Source of the DNA: Algoriphagus marinus
GTDB lineage: Bacteria > Bacteroidota > Bacteroidia > Cytophagales > Cyclobacteriaceae
Length of the DNA stretch: 64,000 bases
Direction: 5' to 3'
Assembly (NCBI RefSeq): GCF_001936475.1
Contig: NZ_MSPQ01000018.1
Span: 1-64,000, forward strand
Below are positions 1-9,061 of the stretch, piece by piece. The position numbers and the translations under genes were made by a program. The notes beneath the pieces are model-generated. The model was given only the letters and a program-made list of their open reading frames with translations, was not told where the DNA came from and did not search any database. How positions within the stretch are numbered: position 1 is the first letter of the stretch; every line of letters begins with the position of its first letter.

Positions 1-5
1 ATTGA

Positions 6-377
6 TCAACCGGATTTTTGCCTTAATCCGTGATAATAGAAAACACGAAAAAAATTATCAACCAAACCTTGCCTGATCCATAAGAATATCGGGACAGCGT
101 TGAATGATTTGTCTTTCGCTCGAATGCCATGATAGGAAAGTCGTACAAACTCATCGGCCAAGGCATTCAGATCAGTCAGGGATTTCTCTCCTTTATTCGC
201 CCGGCTATGTTCCAACATCCCTTTGACGATGGTATCTGCTCGCTTGCCGTGATGGTTGATTTTAGAGAGGTTTTCTTTGATATCACCAAGTATTTCCGTG
301 ACTAAGGTCTCATCTCTTGATTCTTGGCTCTTGGCTCTTTCCTCCTCGATTTCTGCGATCAATTCATTACTTACTTC
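6..377 (-). pseudogene. 3' part of the broken 7TM histidine kinase, beyond an in-frame amber codon
   Basis: This stretch continues the reading frame of the 378-1838 kinase after its TAG codon. It encodes the rest of the DHp helices and the start of the ATP-binding region (EVSNELI, INHHGKRADTIVKGMLEHS, DLNALADEFVRLSYHG). Homology to the sister kinases stops abruptly after KDKSFNA near position 114, where they continue DFKLELDP. The last 30 or so codons to the stop at 6-8 are unrelated, so the N, G1 and G2 ATP-binding boxes are missing. The replacement DNA contains ATCACGGATT, also found beside the kinase remnant near 8936. I read this as a pseudogene tail. A real gene fusion past the left edge is unlikely because a stop falls at 6-8. 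Confidence 0.75.
315..341. repeat. TTGGCTC micro-repeat in the DHp loop coding region
   Basis: The plus strand reads TTCTTGGCTCTTGGCTC and similar 7-bp units. On the coding strand this gives the AKSQESRDE segment between the two DHp helices. The same tract sits at the same protein position in the kinase at 9062-10135, whereas other paralogues have a KGDIEEAK-type loop there. Confidence 0.6.
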
Positions 378-1838
378 CTAAAAGTTATTCACAAAATTCA
401 GCGGGTTCTGGATCTCATGGGCGATGCCTGCAGTCAGTTCTCCGAGAGAGGCCATCTTTTCGGATTGGATCAGTTGGGCTTGGGTGGATTTGAGATTTTC
501 GAGTGACTCTTTCAATTCAGCAGTTCGCTTGGTTACTTGCTCTTCCAGTATAATATTCTGTTGGCTTAAAAGCTCCTTTTTTTCTTCGGTTACCTTTAAA
601 ACTTTCTGACTTTCAAGGAAAGCCTCACCCAAAGCCTCTTTCAGTCGGACTGAAATAAAAATGAGGAAAAATAAGGGTGCACTGAGTATTCCCAGCGTGA
701 GCATGGGCTTTTCATACTCAAAGAATAAATCGATGGAATACTTGTGAATATTGAGGTAAACTACCGTCGCCAATGTAGGAAATACCACACCCGCTACGAT
801 CGCCCACTGCGCTCCTTTGATCGTCTTCCTATTCTTGAAAAACAGAGAACCGTAATAAATCAACATTCCAGAAAAAACAATCCCAAAGGGCCAGGAAATC
901 GAATAATAATGGGCAATCGGATTCGCTAAAAGCACCAAGACAAAAATCAATCTCGACCAAAAAGAAATCTTCTTGATCAGCATCCACTCCAATGTAAACA
1001 GTCCAAACAAGATCGAAATTGCCTGGAAAGTAATCATGAACAGGAATCGCACTTTTTCGGCGGTATAGGAAATCTCGAAAAAGGAACTGTAAAAGATGGA
1101 AAGTGAAGTGATCAAAACAGAGGTAGTCAACCAAGCTACCAGCCGAAAAATCGTTTGATCCGGATTCAAATAAACCAGTAACCAAAAGAGGAAAAACAAA
1201 AGGAAGGAAACCGCGATAGAGATCGCCCCGAAAATATGCGTGCTTTTATAATCTGCCTGCACCCGCTTGAGGTAGTCCGGCCCGGTAAGGCTAATGAGCC
1301 GCTCAAAATTCTCCGGCTTCATTTGGATTTCCCGCTGGGTGAAAGGAGTCTCATAGTTCACAAGGTGAATAGCCAGTAAGTATTCCTTTCCTGTTTCCAT
1401 GGTGATTGGAGCAGGATATTTCAGCGTCGGATTAAAGGCTTCAAAGTCTTGACCTGTACTTCCAAAAGAATGAATTAACTGTCCATCCAAATAAATATCT
1501 GTCGCTGCCCAAAATTCTCGGGCTAAAGCTAAAGGCATATCTTGAAATGACTCATCGAGTTTAATTCGAATCCGAAACCAGCCTTCGATTCGGCCATTTT
1601 CATCCTCTAAATCCTTGGTAAGTTGGCTGGGATTCATTTCCTCCCAATCCGAAATATCAAGGCCTGGAACCGCTCCATCAGGGACCGGCCCAGCTTTAAA
1701 AACCCAACCTTCCAATGGAGCTAAAAATAGTCGCTGATGCGATTGAAACTGATCGGAAGAAAGTAGCTCCACCCGATCTTGGGCAATGCTACTTCCACAA
1801 TATCCTATCAAAAGAAGCAGCAGGAAAAGCTTTCTCAT
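378..1838 (-). CDS. 7TMR-DISM-type sensor histidine kinase, truncated by a premature amber codon after the H-box
   Basis: The 486-residue product begins with a signal peptide ending SSIAQ. A periplasmic sensor domain of the 7TMR-DISM extracellular type follows (about 25-185), then roughly seven membrane helices (about 200-400), a coiled coil (about 405-455) and the H-box IAHEIQNPLNFVNNF with His474. The frame stops at TAG (378-380) where all sister kinases have a serine codon (NNF-S-EVS). The next 120 codons remain in frame and kinase-like, so a single TCG or TCA to TAG change explains the break. The product would have sensor and phospho-acceptor helix but no ATP-binding domain. Its ATG overlaps the stop of the upstream giant kinase (ATGA, 1835-1838). 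It is probably non-functional as a kinase. A decoy role, or a sequencing error at the amber codon, cannot be excluded. Confidence 0.85.
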   Translation of the reverse strand: MRKLFLLLLLIGYCGSSIAQDRVELLSSDQFQSHQRLFLAPLEGWVFKAGPVPDGAVPGLDISDWEEMNPSQLTKDLEDENGRIEGWFRIRIKLDESFQDMPLALAREFWAATDIYLDGQLIHSFGSTGQDFEAFNPTLKYPAPITMETGKEYLLAIHLVNYETPFTQREIQMKPENFERLISLTGPDYLKRVQADYKSTHIFGAISIAVSFLLFFLFWLLVYLNPDQTIFRLVAWLTTSVLITSLSIFYSSFFEISYTAEKVRFLFMITFQAISILFGLFTLEWMLIKKISFWSRLIFVLVLLANPIAHYYSISWPFGIVFSGMLIYYGSLFFKNRKTIKGAQWAIVAGVVFPTLATVVYLNIHKYSIDLFFEYEKPMLTLGILSAPLFFLIFISVRLKEALGEAFLESQKVLKVTEEKKELLSQQNIILEEQVTKRTAELKESLENLKSTQAQLIQSEKMASLGELTAGIAHEIQNPLNFVNNF

Positions 1839-4800
1839 ACGTTTTCCATTTTTAAAGGCAGTAAGATAGAAAAAGTACTTCCCTCACCTACTTCACTTTC
1901 CACCCTCAATTCCCCTCCATGCGCCTTGATGATATCGTGCGTGATGCTAAGTCCCAGGCCGGTTCCTTCGGTTCCTTTTTTGGTGGTGAAGAATGGCTGT
2001 AGGATTTTATCCACGATATCCTTTGGAATCCCTGGACCATTATCCTGAAATGCCAAAATCAATTTTTGCTTTTCCCGTTTGGTCTGGATGGTCAATTTAG
2101 GGAGATAGCTTGAATCAGTGCTTGATTTAAATCTATCCCTCATGGCGTCAAAGGCATTGTTGCAGATATTCAAAATCACTCTGGAAAAATCTTCCATGAC
2201 TAAGTTTACCAGGCCGGCATCCGGATCTAAGTCAAAGTTGAGGTCCACATTTATCGGGTTTTTACCTGCCCGCATCCCATGAAAAGCAAGATTTGCGAAC
2301 TCCCGCATCAGCTGATTAGGATCCATAGCCTCAATTTTTCCTGCATTTCCCCGACTATGCTGCAGCATAGATTTTACAATGGCATCTGCTCGGGTGCCAT
2401 GCTCGTGGACTTTGCTGAGGTTGGATTTGACATCCTGCAGAATGGCCAAGATCTCTTCTTTGCTGTCCGAGTCCTCGATATTTTCAAATTCTTCAAACAC
2501 CTCATCGATCAATTCCCGGCTGAGATCAGAAAAGTTATTCACAAAGTTCAGGGGGTTCTTGATCTCATGGGCAATACCTGCTGTGAGCTGACCTAAGCTT
2601 GCTAATTTTTCCTGCTGGATCAATTGCTCCTGGGCCGATTTCAATTCTTTAAGTGCTTTTTCTGCCTTTGATTTGGCCTTTTTTAATTTTTTTAAATCTT
2701 CCCGAGCTTGTGAAAGATCTTTGAAACGAGAGTAGGCCAAGGAAAAGGCAGCGGCCGCGCGTTGGAGTAAATCCCAACTTTCATCAGATATTTCTCCAGG
2801 TGTAGCGGCTCCGATCGCCCCATTCGAAAATTTAGTTAAATGATAAGTACGTTCCGGGATTTCGGTACCATAGTAGCCATCAAGTTTTGTAGATTGGTTT
2901 GCACAGAAATTAATCCACTCTACTCTATTTTCTCCTTTCATTAGAATGGAGGTTTTGGTCTCGCTGCTTTGGTGGAAGTCAAGCATTTTCCTCCCCACCC
3001 AAGTGGCTTTGTATTTGAGATCAAAATGGTCTGCTATATAGGTTTTCGCCCCATCTCGAATATCTTTTATCGAATACCAGCATTCGGCCTCTCCCTCAGA
3101 TTTGTTGATATAGATGGAGCTGGTTTCCAATTCCTCTACTCCCAATAAGCCCATTTCCTCCCGCATGACTTGAGCGACTTCTACGAGTTCTTCAGGCTCC
3201 TGCATGGCCATCGCCCGGGCACGGACACGCTCTAAAGCGAGTTCAATTTTTGCTTTCCTGTTTTGCTTTTCAGCGTTGAGTAAGTCTTCAAATCGTCTGT
3301 ATGCCAAGTCAAATACCCCTGCAAAGCGAACCAAAGTTTCGACAGAATCTAAAGGTGGATTAGGAACTTGTCCAGGAAGACTAAATCCGATCTCTCCATG
3401 TGTAGTTCTTGCGATGACAAAAGTCAGGCCTCCAATAGCCATAATATCTTCCTCCGTAGGTGCATGAGGATCCGCTTGTTCATATTTGCCGTAGGTATTC
3501 ATCTTATCGATGTAGTCCCAGGCCTCCTGTCCATTTAAATCTAAGGCAATAGTAGGTGAGTCACTCTTTTCCCACTCGGCTAATCGAGGTATCTCATCGT
3601 GTACAAACTTTGGCACCGAGATAATCATACCCACTCGTTCACCATCTTCAGAGGTCATAGACATTTCATAGCTCTCTGGAATCCATTTCATATGCCAGAA
3701 GTAATCAGCTTCATGCCCAAGAAGAATAAATTCCCTTCGCATAGTGACTACAATGTCAAAGAGTTCCTCTGACTGTCTCATAGCGGTAACTTGAGCTCGG
3801 ATCCGTTCCAATGAAAGCTCAATCTGTGCTTCCTTTGCCTGCGATTCTGCAACTTTCAGGTCATTGAAACGGGTAAAAGTCAGGTTGAATGCATAAGCGA
3901 AGCGCTCGAGAATCTCAATAGATTCTCTTGGCTGTTCATCCGGAGAAGCCATACCAATAAATCCTTTGGAAAAATAGGCTAGGTATTGGATTCTACGAGT
4001 CTGTTTTTTTCCATCTTTAAATGGAATATTAAGGCTGGTCAAGTAGTCAATGTATTCTTTGAGCTCTTCACCCTGAATATCCACCACCGTGGATTTTTCC
4101 TTATTCTTCCAAGCATCATACATTTTTTTGAAACTGGCATTATTCAGCAGGTCAGTAGTATAGGCCGTGCTGATTTTGCTGCCATCTTCCTCGGTGGTCC
4201 AGAATTCGGTTTCGCTGGAATTATCTTTGATGATTCCGATGTAAAGTCGATTGGGCTCTATTCCCAATTGGATCAATTGCTGGAAAAGGATCGCTGCAGT
4301 TTCTGCCAACTCATCCGACTTTTGCATGGCCAGCGTACGGCTACGTACCCTTTCCAATGCTGCTTCGATCTGTGCTTCCCGGGCTTGGGCTTCTGCTTTT
4401 TGAAGGTCTAAGAATCGGGTGTATGTCTGATCAAATACTCGGGCAAAACGAGGTAGAATGTCAGTAGTTTCAAGATACTTGAGTGAGGATATTAAAATGT
4501 ATCCGTTTTTAAAGGAAGCGCCATAATCTATCTCCCAAGTCGGTGTTGCCGGCATGGGCGCATTCCTGGACTCGAGATCCTGAAGGGCTATTTGGGCTGA
4601 AGGCAGCTCGAAAATGTCTTTAAAATGCTGTTCAATAAAATCGCTTGGTATTTCTATTGAGAATAGTTCTTTCCCTTCTTTCCATTGATCATACCGGTAT
4701 TGGTGGATATAATCCAAATCGATTGGGACGATGAAAGGGGTCAGCATTCCACCTCCTGGAATACTATGCCACTGTTCTACGTGACCCTCGTGTTTATCAC

Positions 4801-7800
4801 AAAAAACAATTCCGGCCGCATAAAGATCTTCGCCAAAATTCCTGAGCTGCTCAAACATCTCGGTAGTCACCACTCCAAAATCTGCTGCACTCTGCATGCC
4901 TATGGAATGTGATCTGATTCGCTCCAAAGCTGCTTCAATTTTGGCCTCCCGAGCTTGGGCTTCCGCTTTTTGTAAGTCTAAGAATCGGGTATAGGTCTGG
5001 TCAAATACTTTAGTAAAGCGCTTGAAAATATCATGCGCCTCTGGTACTTGTTCATAAGTGATAAAAAGTAGGAATCCGTTTGAAAACTTGCAGAGGTGAT
5101 TGATCTGGTAGGTGGGAAGAGAAAGTCCCAGCACCTCCAGTTTTTCAAATGTAGCCTGTAAGTCAGGAAAAGACTTCATGTAATTGTAGTGCTCTTCTAA
5201 CGCTTTTCCCCCAAGCTCCTGTACCATAAAGGTATCCTTGCTCCTGATAAAGGATCCCATTTCGTCAAAGGAAGCTTCTCCCCATAAGCGTAGGACGAAG
5301 GGTTCCTGAATTGTGCCTTCACTGCTCATCCAAGCATCAGCAGATTTTTTATCCTCGAGCAATACATTAAATCCACTACTCCAAGATGGGACACCCAATC
5401 CTTGCACTTCTAAAAAGAGCAGGTTAGCTACTTCAGGCAGCTCAGCACTACTCTGCATTCCCATGGTTCGGGACCTCACTTTTTCTAAGGCCGTCTCAAT
5501 CCGGGCTTCTCTGGCCTGTGCCTCTGCTTTTTGCAAATCCAAAAATCTTATATAAGCTTGCTCGAAGACTTTGCCGAAACGGATTACAATTTCATTGTTA
5601 CTATCAGAAAAAGGCTCATCAGTATACCGTATGATTTGAATTCCTGAGTTTTTCATGAAAGTTAAAGTCGTTGTAAATGCAGAACTTTCTTTCATGAATG
5701 CTTCAATCTCCGGATTGAAGGAATTGGTATCCAACAATTGTTTGAAATACTCTTTCATGATTTTCCCGGAATAGGTTTTCATGAAGAGCTCAGGCCGGTC
5801 TCTGATCACCTGATTGTATTCGCGTTGGACTTGGGTACCGCTGCTGTGGGTGATTCGTAGCGGTTTTTCTGTGATAGCACCACCTACCCAAACATCGTAA
5901 TCTGAATCGTTGTCAATTACGCCGCTCATAGCCATGGCATCCAATGGAACTCCCAAGGCCAACAATTGCTCCCGTATTTCATTCGCTACCAGTTGCATCT
6001 CCCTGGTGTTTTGCATACCCATGGATCTGCTTCTTACTTTTTCCAAAGCGGCCTCTATTTGGGCTTCCTTTGCCTGTGCCTCGGCTTTTTCCAAATCCAA
6101 AAAGCGCTGATAGGTTCGACCAAATTCCCGGGCAAAACGGCTGACGATGCTTTTTTCTTCCTCTGTGGCTTTTCGCGAATTATTGAATCCCAGGTAACCA
6201 AATTTGAAATGCCCTTGAGTGGTAAATAATCCAGAAGGGAAGTCTGTTGGATTTATTTTATGCCCAGCTGGTAAAGCACCCATTACCTCAGATAATAAAT
6301 CCCATAAATGCGGAAGGTCTTCCGGTGCATAATCAATGGTATTTACCGAATTGGGTTCACAGTTTTTCCATTGCGCATAGGCCTGTTTCCACACCTCAAT
6401 GGCATGAATGTCGATTAATTGTTCTGCCACCACACCATTATCAGCAGTAGTCGTCAGCCGGATGCTGAATTTTTCATTTGCTTCATCAAATAGCGTCAAA
6501 TGAGTCAATACTGGATTGATTCCCAGCAGATCAAATTGATCGAAAAGAACACAAAGCACGTCGGTCAACTCATCGGTCTGGTGCATAGCCATAGCTCTTG
6601 CACGAATCCTTTCCAGTGCGACTTCAATTTGTGCTTCTCTAGCTTGTTTTTCGACACGTTCCAAATCTAGGAATCGCCTATAGGCTTGTTCGAAGACCTT
6701 AGCAAAACGTTGAATCAATTGGATGACTTCTTCGCTAGGAGCGGTATGATCGGTGGTACCGATGTAACCGTATTCAAAAAGGGCCGAGGTGATGAATCGC
6801 TCTTTCAATTTTTGATCCTTTTTGAAGGGAATCCCTAGCACCTCACTGCTATAAGCAATCCAGTCATTAAGTTTTTTTCCTTTCAAATCAAAAACCAGAA
6901 ATTGTTTCTTTTCCCTCCAACCCTTGAATATCTCTTTGAGGACCTCTGATTTCTTGGATGACATCAAGAATTTTGTACTGACCTTATGCCCTTCCTGATC
7001 GGTCAGCCAAACTTCCAGCAAATCTCCTCCCTCTTGAGGCATGACGATATTAAACCGATCTGGAGTCTTGGTCAATTTGCTTATTTCCTCAAATAGGACG
7101 AGACATACATCTGCCAATTCATTTGAGTTATGCATGGCCATCGATCGTGCTCGTACCCGTTCTAGCGATAATTGAACTTGTGACTCCCTGGATTGTGCTT
7201 CGGCTTTTTGGATGTCCAAGAAGCGCTGGTAAACTCTAGTAAACTCTTTACAAAAGCGTGATAGAATTTCTTTTTCCTCTTCAGTAGCCTGCCGCTGATG
7301 GTCGTAACCCAAGTAACCAAAAGGTGTGTAACCTGCCATGGAATAGCCTCCTTCTGGAAAATACTCCAGCTTCATTCTTTCATCCTCCGGCATAGCATCA
7401 AAGGTTTCGGAGAAAATGCCAAAAAGCTGGGGAAGGACTTCTTTAGAATAAAAAATTACTTCTACAGAGTCGGATTGGTCATGGATAAACTTATCATAAA
7501 GCCCCTTTAACTCCTCCATACTATCTACATGAACAACCTGTTTTTGAGGCTGTCTATGTCTTGATTTGCCGGAAGCTCTATAGGTGAGTGTTCTGTTTTC
7601 CCGGTCGAATAGACTTAAAAATACATTCATAGGTTGAATTCCGAGATAGTCAAACTGCCGGAATAAAACACTGAGTACATCATGCAATTCATCTGAGTTT
7701 TTCATAGCCATGGATCGGGCACGCACCCGCTCTAAGGCTAATTGAATTTCTGCTTCCCTTGCCTGAGATTCCGCTTTTTTCAGATCAAGATACCTTCGAT

Positions 7801-8827
7801 AGGTTTGTGCAAACTGAGCACTGAATCGTTGGGTGATTTGAACTAATTCAGATCGGAATTCATGCGGGCTAAAGGCATAAAAGAACCCATGCTCGAAAAT
7901 GAAACAGTGCTGGATCTCCTTTTTGGGTAATTTTTCCAGAGGGATATGGATTTTATAGTCAGGTGCATTATTCAGCATCTGGTAATAACCCAGCAAATCC
8001 TGTCCTTCCAAAACATATTGATGAAAAGGAACCTGCTCCTTCCAAGCCTTTCGGGCCTTTTTCAGTAATGGATGCGAAGTCATATCCAAATTGCCTATAT
8101 GCATTTTGACTTCCTTTCCATCTCTTCGAGCTGTCCAAAGTTCGTTGTTTTCGTTTTTGTGATTCAGGATGCCAATCCCAAATCTCGTTCCCTCGTCAAC
8201 CCCCAAAGTGGTGAGTTCTTCAAACATTTTTAGGATACAGGCACCGATATCTGCACTGGAATGCATGGCCATCGTCATCGACCGCACTCGTTCCAAGGCT
8301 GCTTCTATTTCCAGCTCCCGGTTTTTCCCCAACAGATCTGCAGTTTTTTCATCTACGAGTTTTTGGAGTTCCTCTGCTTTTTGCTTGTAACTTTCTATGC
8401 CCCAGCTATCTTTTTCGCTCTCTACCTGCTCCGGCTTGGAGCCATGCCAGTGGATTACTTTCCATTGGCCATTACTAAAATTCAATACAGCTGAAAAGCG
8501 TAGATACATTTCCAGATTTCCTTCCTCCGTATTGATATCAAAGAAGACATCCTCGGCAAAGACTACCATATTTTCATCTTCAGAGATAAAGGAATGTACC
8601 GGCTCATTCCGCCATGTGAGATCAATACCCTCACTTTGGATTTTTTGATTGATCAGCAGTTGTTTAAACTCTTCGATTCCCCTGATTTTTTCATCTAATG
8701 CCGTTCCAAAACCCATGACATTCTCATCCACTATTCCTTCCAATAAGTTCGGATCATTGGATTCTAATCCAACCCGCATAAATTCCCGATAGGTCTTTTC
8801 CAATAATTCTTTCTTCGCTCTTTCCAT
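1835..8827 (-). CDS. Giant soluble sensor histidine kinase: SnoaL-like domain, ten GAF-like modules, DHp-HATPase core
   Basis: The 2330-residue product has no signal peptide or membrane helix, so it is probably cytosolic. Residues 1-150 resemble the SnoaL/NTF2-like fold (conserved WKVIHWHGS near the end). Ten modules of about 180 residues follow. Each is introduced by a helix of the form EAQIEAALERVRSRxMAM and closed by FxRFAKVFxQxYxRFLDLQKAEAQ. The assignment to the GAF-like superfamily is my inference. The core has H-box AHEIKNPLNF (His2087), N-box NICNNAFDAM, G1 DNGPGIP, and KKGTEGTGLGLSIT, making it the K-type core shared only with 42018-47906. Each module could bind a small ligand or stack into a dimeric signalling rod. 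It overlaps the downstream broken kinase by 4 bp. The upstream neighbour is only a kinase remnant (8835-8930). Confidence 0.9.
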   Translation of the reverse strand: MERAKKELLEKTYREFMRVGLESNDPNLLEGIVDENVMGFGTALDEKIRGIEEFKQLLINQKIQSEGIDLTWRNEPVHSFISEDENMVVFAEDVFFDINTEEGNLEMYLRFSAVLNFSNGQWKVIHWHGSKPEQVESEKDSWGIESYKQKAEELQKLVDEKTADLLGKNRELEIEAALERVRSMTMAMHSSADIGACILKMFEELTTLGVDEGTRFGIGILNHKNENNELWTARRDGKEVKMHIGNLDMTSHPLLKKARKAWKEQVPFHQYVLEGQDLLGYYQMLNNAPDYKIHIPLEKLPKKEIQHCFIFEHGFFYAFSPHEFRSELVQITQRFSAQFAQTYRRYLDLKKAESQAREAEIQLALERVRARSMAMKNSDELHDVLSVLFRQFDYLGIQPMNVFLSLFDRENRTLTYRASGKSRHRQPQKQVVHVDSMEELKGLYDKFIHDQSDSVEVIFYSKEVLPQLFGIFSETFDAMPEDERMKLEYFPEGGYSMAGYTPFGYLGYDHQRQATEEEKEILSRFCKEFTRVYQRFLDIQKAEAQSRESQVQLSLERVRARSMAMHNSNELADVCLVLFEEISKLTKTPDRFNIVMPQEGGDLLEVWLTDQEGHKVSTKFLMSSKKSEVLKEIFKGWREKKQFLVFDLKGKKLNDWIAYSSEVLGIPFKKDQKLKERFITSALFEYGYIGTTDHTAPSEEVIQLIQRFAKVFEQAYRRFLDLERVEKQAREAQIEVALERIRARAMAMHQTDELTDVLCVLFDQFDLLGINPVLTHLTLFDEANEKFSIRLTTTADNGVVAEQLIDIHAIEVWKQAYAQWKNCEPNSVNTIDYAPEDLPHLWDLLSEVMGALPAGHKINPTDFPSGLFTTQGHFKFGYLGFNNSRKATEEEKSIVSRFAREFGRTYQRFLDLEKAEAQAKEAQIEAALEKVRSRSMGMQNTREMQLVANEIREQLLALGVPLDAMAMSGVIDNDSDYDVWVGGAITEKPLRITHSSGTQVQREYNQVIRDRPELFMKTYSGKIMKEYFKQLLDTNSFNPEIEAFMKESSAFTTTLTFMKNSGIQIIRYTDEPFSDSNNEIVIRFGKVFEQAYIRFLDLQKAEAQAREARIETALEKVRSRTMGMQSSAELPEVANLLFLEVQGLGVPSWSSGFNVLLEDKKSADAWMSSEGTIQEPFVLRLWGEASFDEMGSFIRSKDTFMVQELGGKALEEHYNYMKSFPDLQATFEKLEVLGLSLPTYQINHLCKFSNGFLLFITYEQVPEAHDIFKRFTKVFDQTYTRFLDLQKAEAQAREAKIEAALERIRSHSIGMQSAADFGVVTTEMFEQLRNFGEDLYAAGIVFCDKHEGHVEQWHSIPGGGMLTPFIVPIDLDYIHQYRYDQWKEGKELFSIEIPSDFIEQHFKDIFELPSAQIALQDLESRNAPMPATPTWEIDYGASFKNGYILISSLKYLETTDILPRFARVFDQTYTRFLDLQKAEAQAREAQIEAALERVRSRTLAMQKSDELAETAAILFQQLIQLGIEPNRLYIGIIKDNSSETEFWTTEEDGSKISTAYTTDLLNNASFKKMYDAWKNKEKSTVVDIQGEELKEYIDYLTSLNIPFKDGKKQTRRIQYLAYFSKGFIGMASPDEQPRESIEILERFAYAFNLTFTRFNDLKVAESQAKEAQIELSLERIRAQVTAMRQSEELFDIVVTMRREFILLGHEADYFWHMKWIPESYEMSMTSEDGERVGMIISVPKFVHDEIPRLAEWEKSDSPTIALDLNGQEAWDYIDKMNTYGKYEQADPHAPTEEDIMAIGGLTFVIARTTHGEIGFSLPGQVPNPPLDSVETLVRFAGVFDLAYRRFEDLLNAEKQNRKAKIELALERVRARAMAMQEPEELVEVAQVMREEMGLLGVEELETSSIYINKSEGEAECWYSIKDIRDGAKTYIADHFDLKYKATWVGRKMLDFHQSSETKTSILMKGENRVEWINFCANQSTKLDGYYGTEIPERTYHLTKFSNGAIGAATPGEISDESWDLLQRAAAAFSLAYSRFKDLSQAREDLKKLKKAKSKAEKALKELKSAQEQLIQQEKLASLGQLTAGIAHEIKNPLNFVNNFSDLSRELIDEVFEEFENIEDSDSKEEILAILQDVKSNLSKVHEHGTRADAIVKSMLQHSRGNAGKIEAMDPNQLMREFANLAFHGMRAGKNPINVDLNFDLDPDAGLVNLVMEDFSRVILNICNNAFDAMRDRFKSSTDSSYLPKLTIQTKREKQKLILAFQDNGPGIPKDIVDKILQPFFTTKKGTEGTGLGLSITHDIIKAHGGELRVESEVGEGSTFSILLPLKMENV

Positions 8828-8834
8828 ATGATAC

Positions 8835-8930
8835 CTAGGATATGGGTAATTTGATTAAAAATGTGGCTCCATGACCGATTTCGCTTTTTACCATCAATTC
8901 ACCCCCATGGGCTTTGACGATATCATAATC
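8835..8930 (-). pseudogene. Orphan C-terminal remnant of a histidine kinase (HATPase G2 end)
   Basis: Reading upstream from the TAG at 8835-8837, the minus strand encodes DYDIVKAHGGELMVKSEIG followed by HGATFLIKLPIS. This is the canonical last 32 residues of the kinases in this cluster (SYDIVKAHGGEL...GxGTxFxIxLPL). No start or kinase body is attached; upstream the sequence runs into ATCACGGATT-rich repeat DNA. Its stop lies 7 bp before the ATG of the giant kinase, the spacing expected of an intact operon neighbour. It therefore looks like the 3' stub of a deleted kinase gene. Confidence 0.8.
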
Positions 8931-8935
8931 CGTCT

Positions 8936-8975
8936 GAATCACGGATTGCCACGGATTATGAGATTTCACTGATTT
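8936..8975. repeat. CACGGATT-type degenerate repeat at a kinase deletion junction
   Basis: The plus strand holds two CACGGATT units followed by ATTTCACTGATTT, resembling the CACGGATT/ATTTCACTGATT repeats I recall from bacterial intergenic DNA (from memory). It abuts the break of the kinase remnant at 8835-8930. A related ATCACGGATT lies near position 30 (minus strand), where the other broken kinase loses homology. The rest of the 8931-9061 gap shows no gene. Confidence 0.4.
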
Positions 8976-9061
8976 CTGGTTTAGTTTTATCATGTTATTC
9001 ATTTTTCATCCATGCCATCCTTTCATCTGATTCATCCCTGCCAAATGAAGGCAGACGTGTT

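Noticed and set aside
9038..9054. Hairpin CTGCC/GGCAG just after the short kinase as a terminator
   Set aside because: The stem is only 5 bp and no T-run follows on the minus strand, so it is not a convincing intrinsic terminator.
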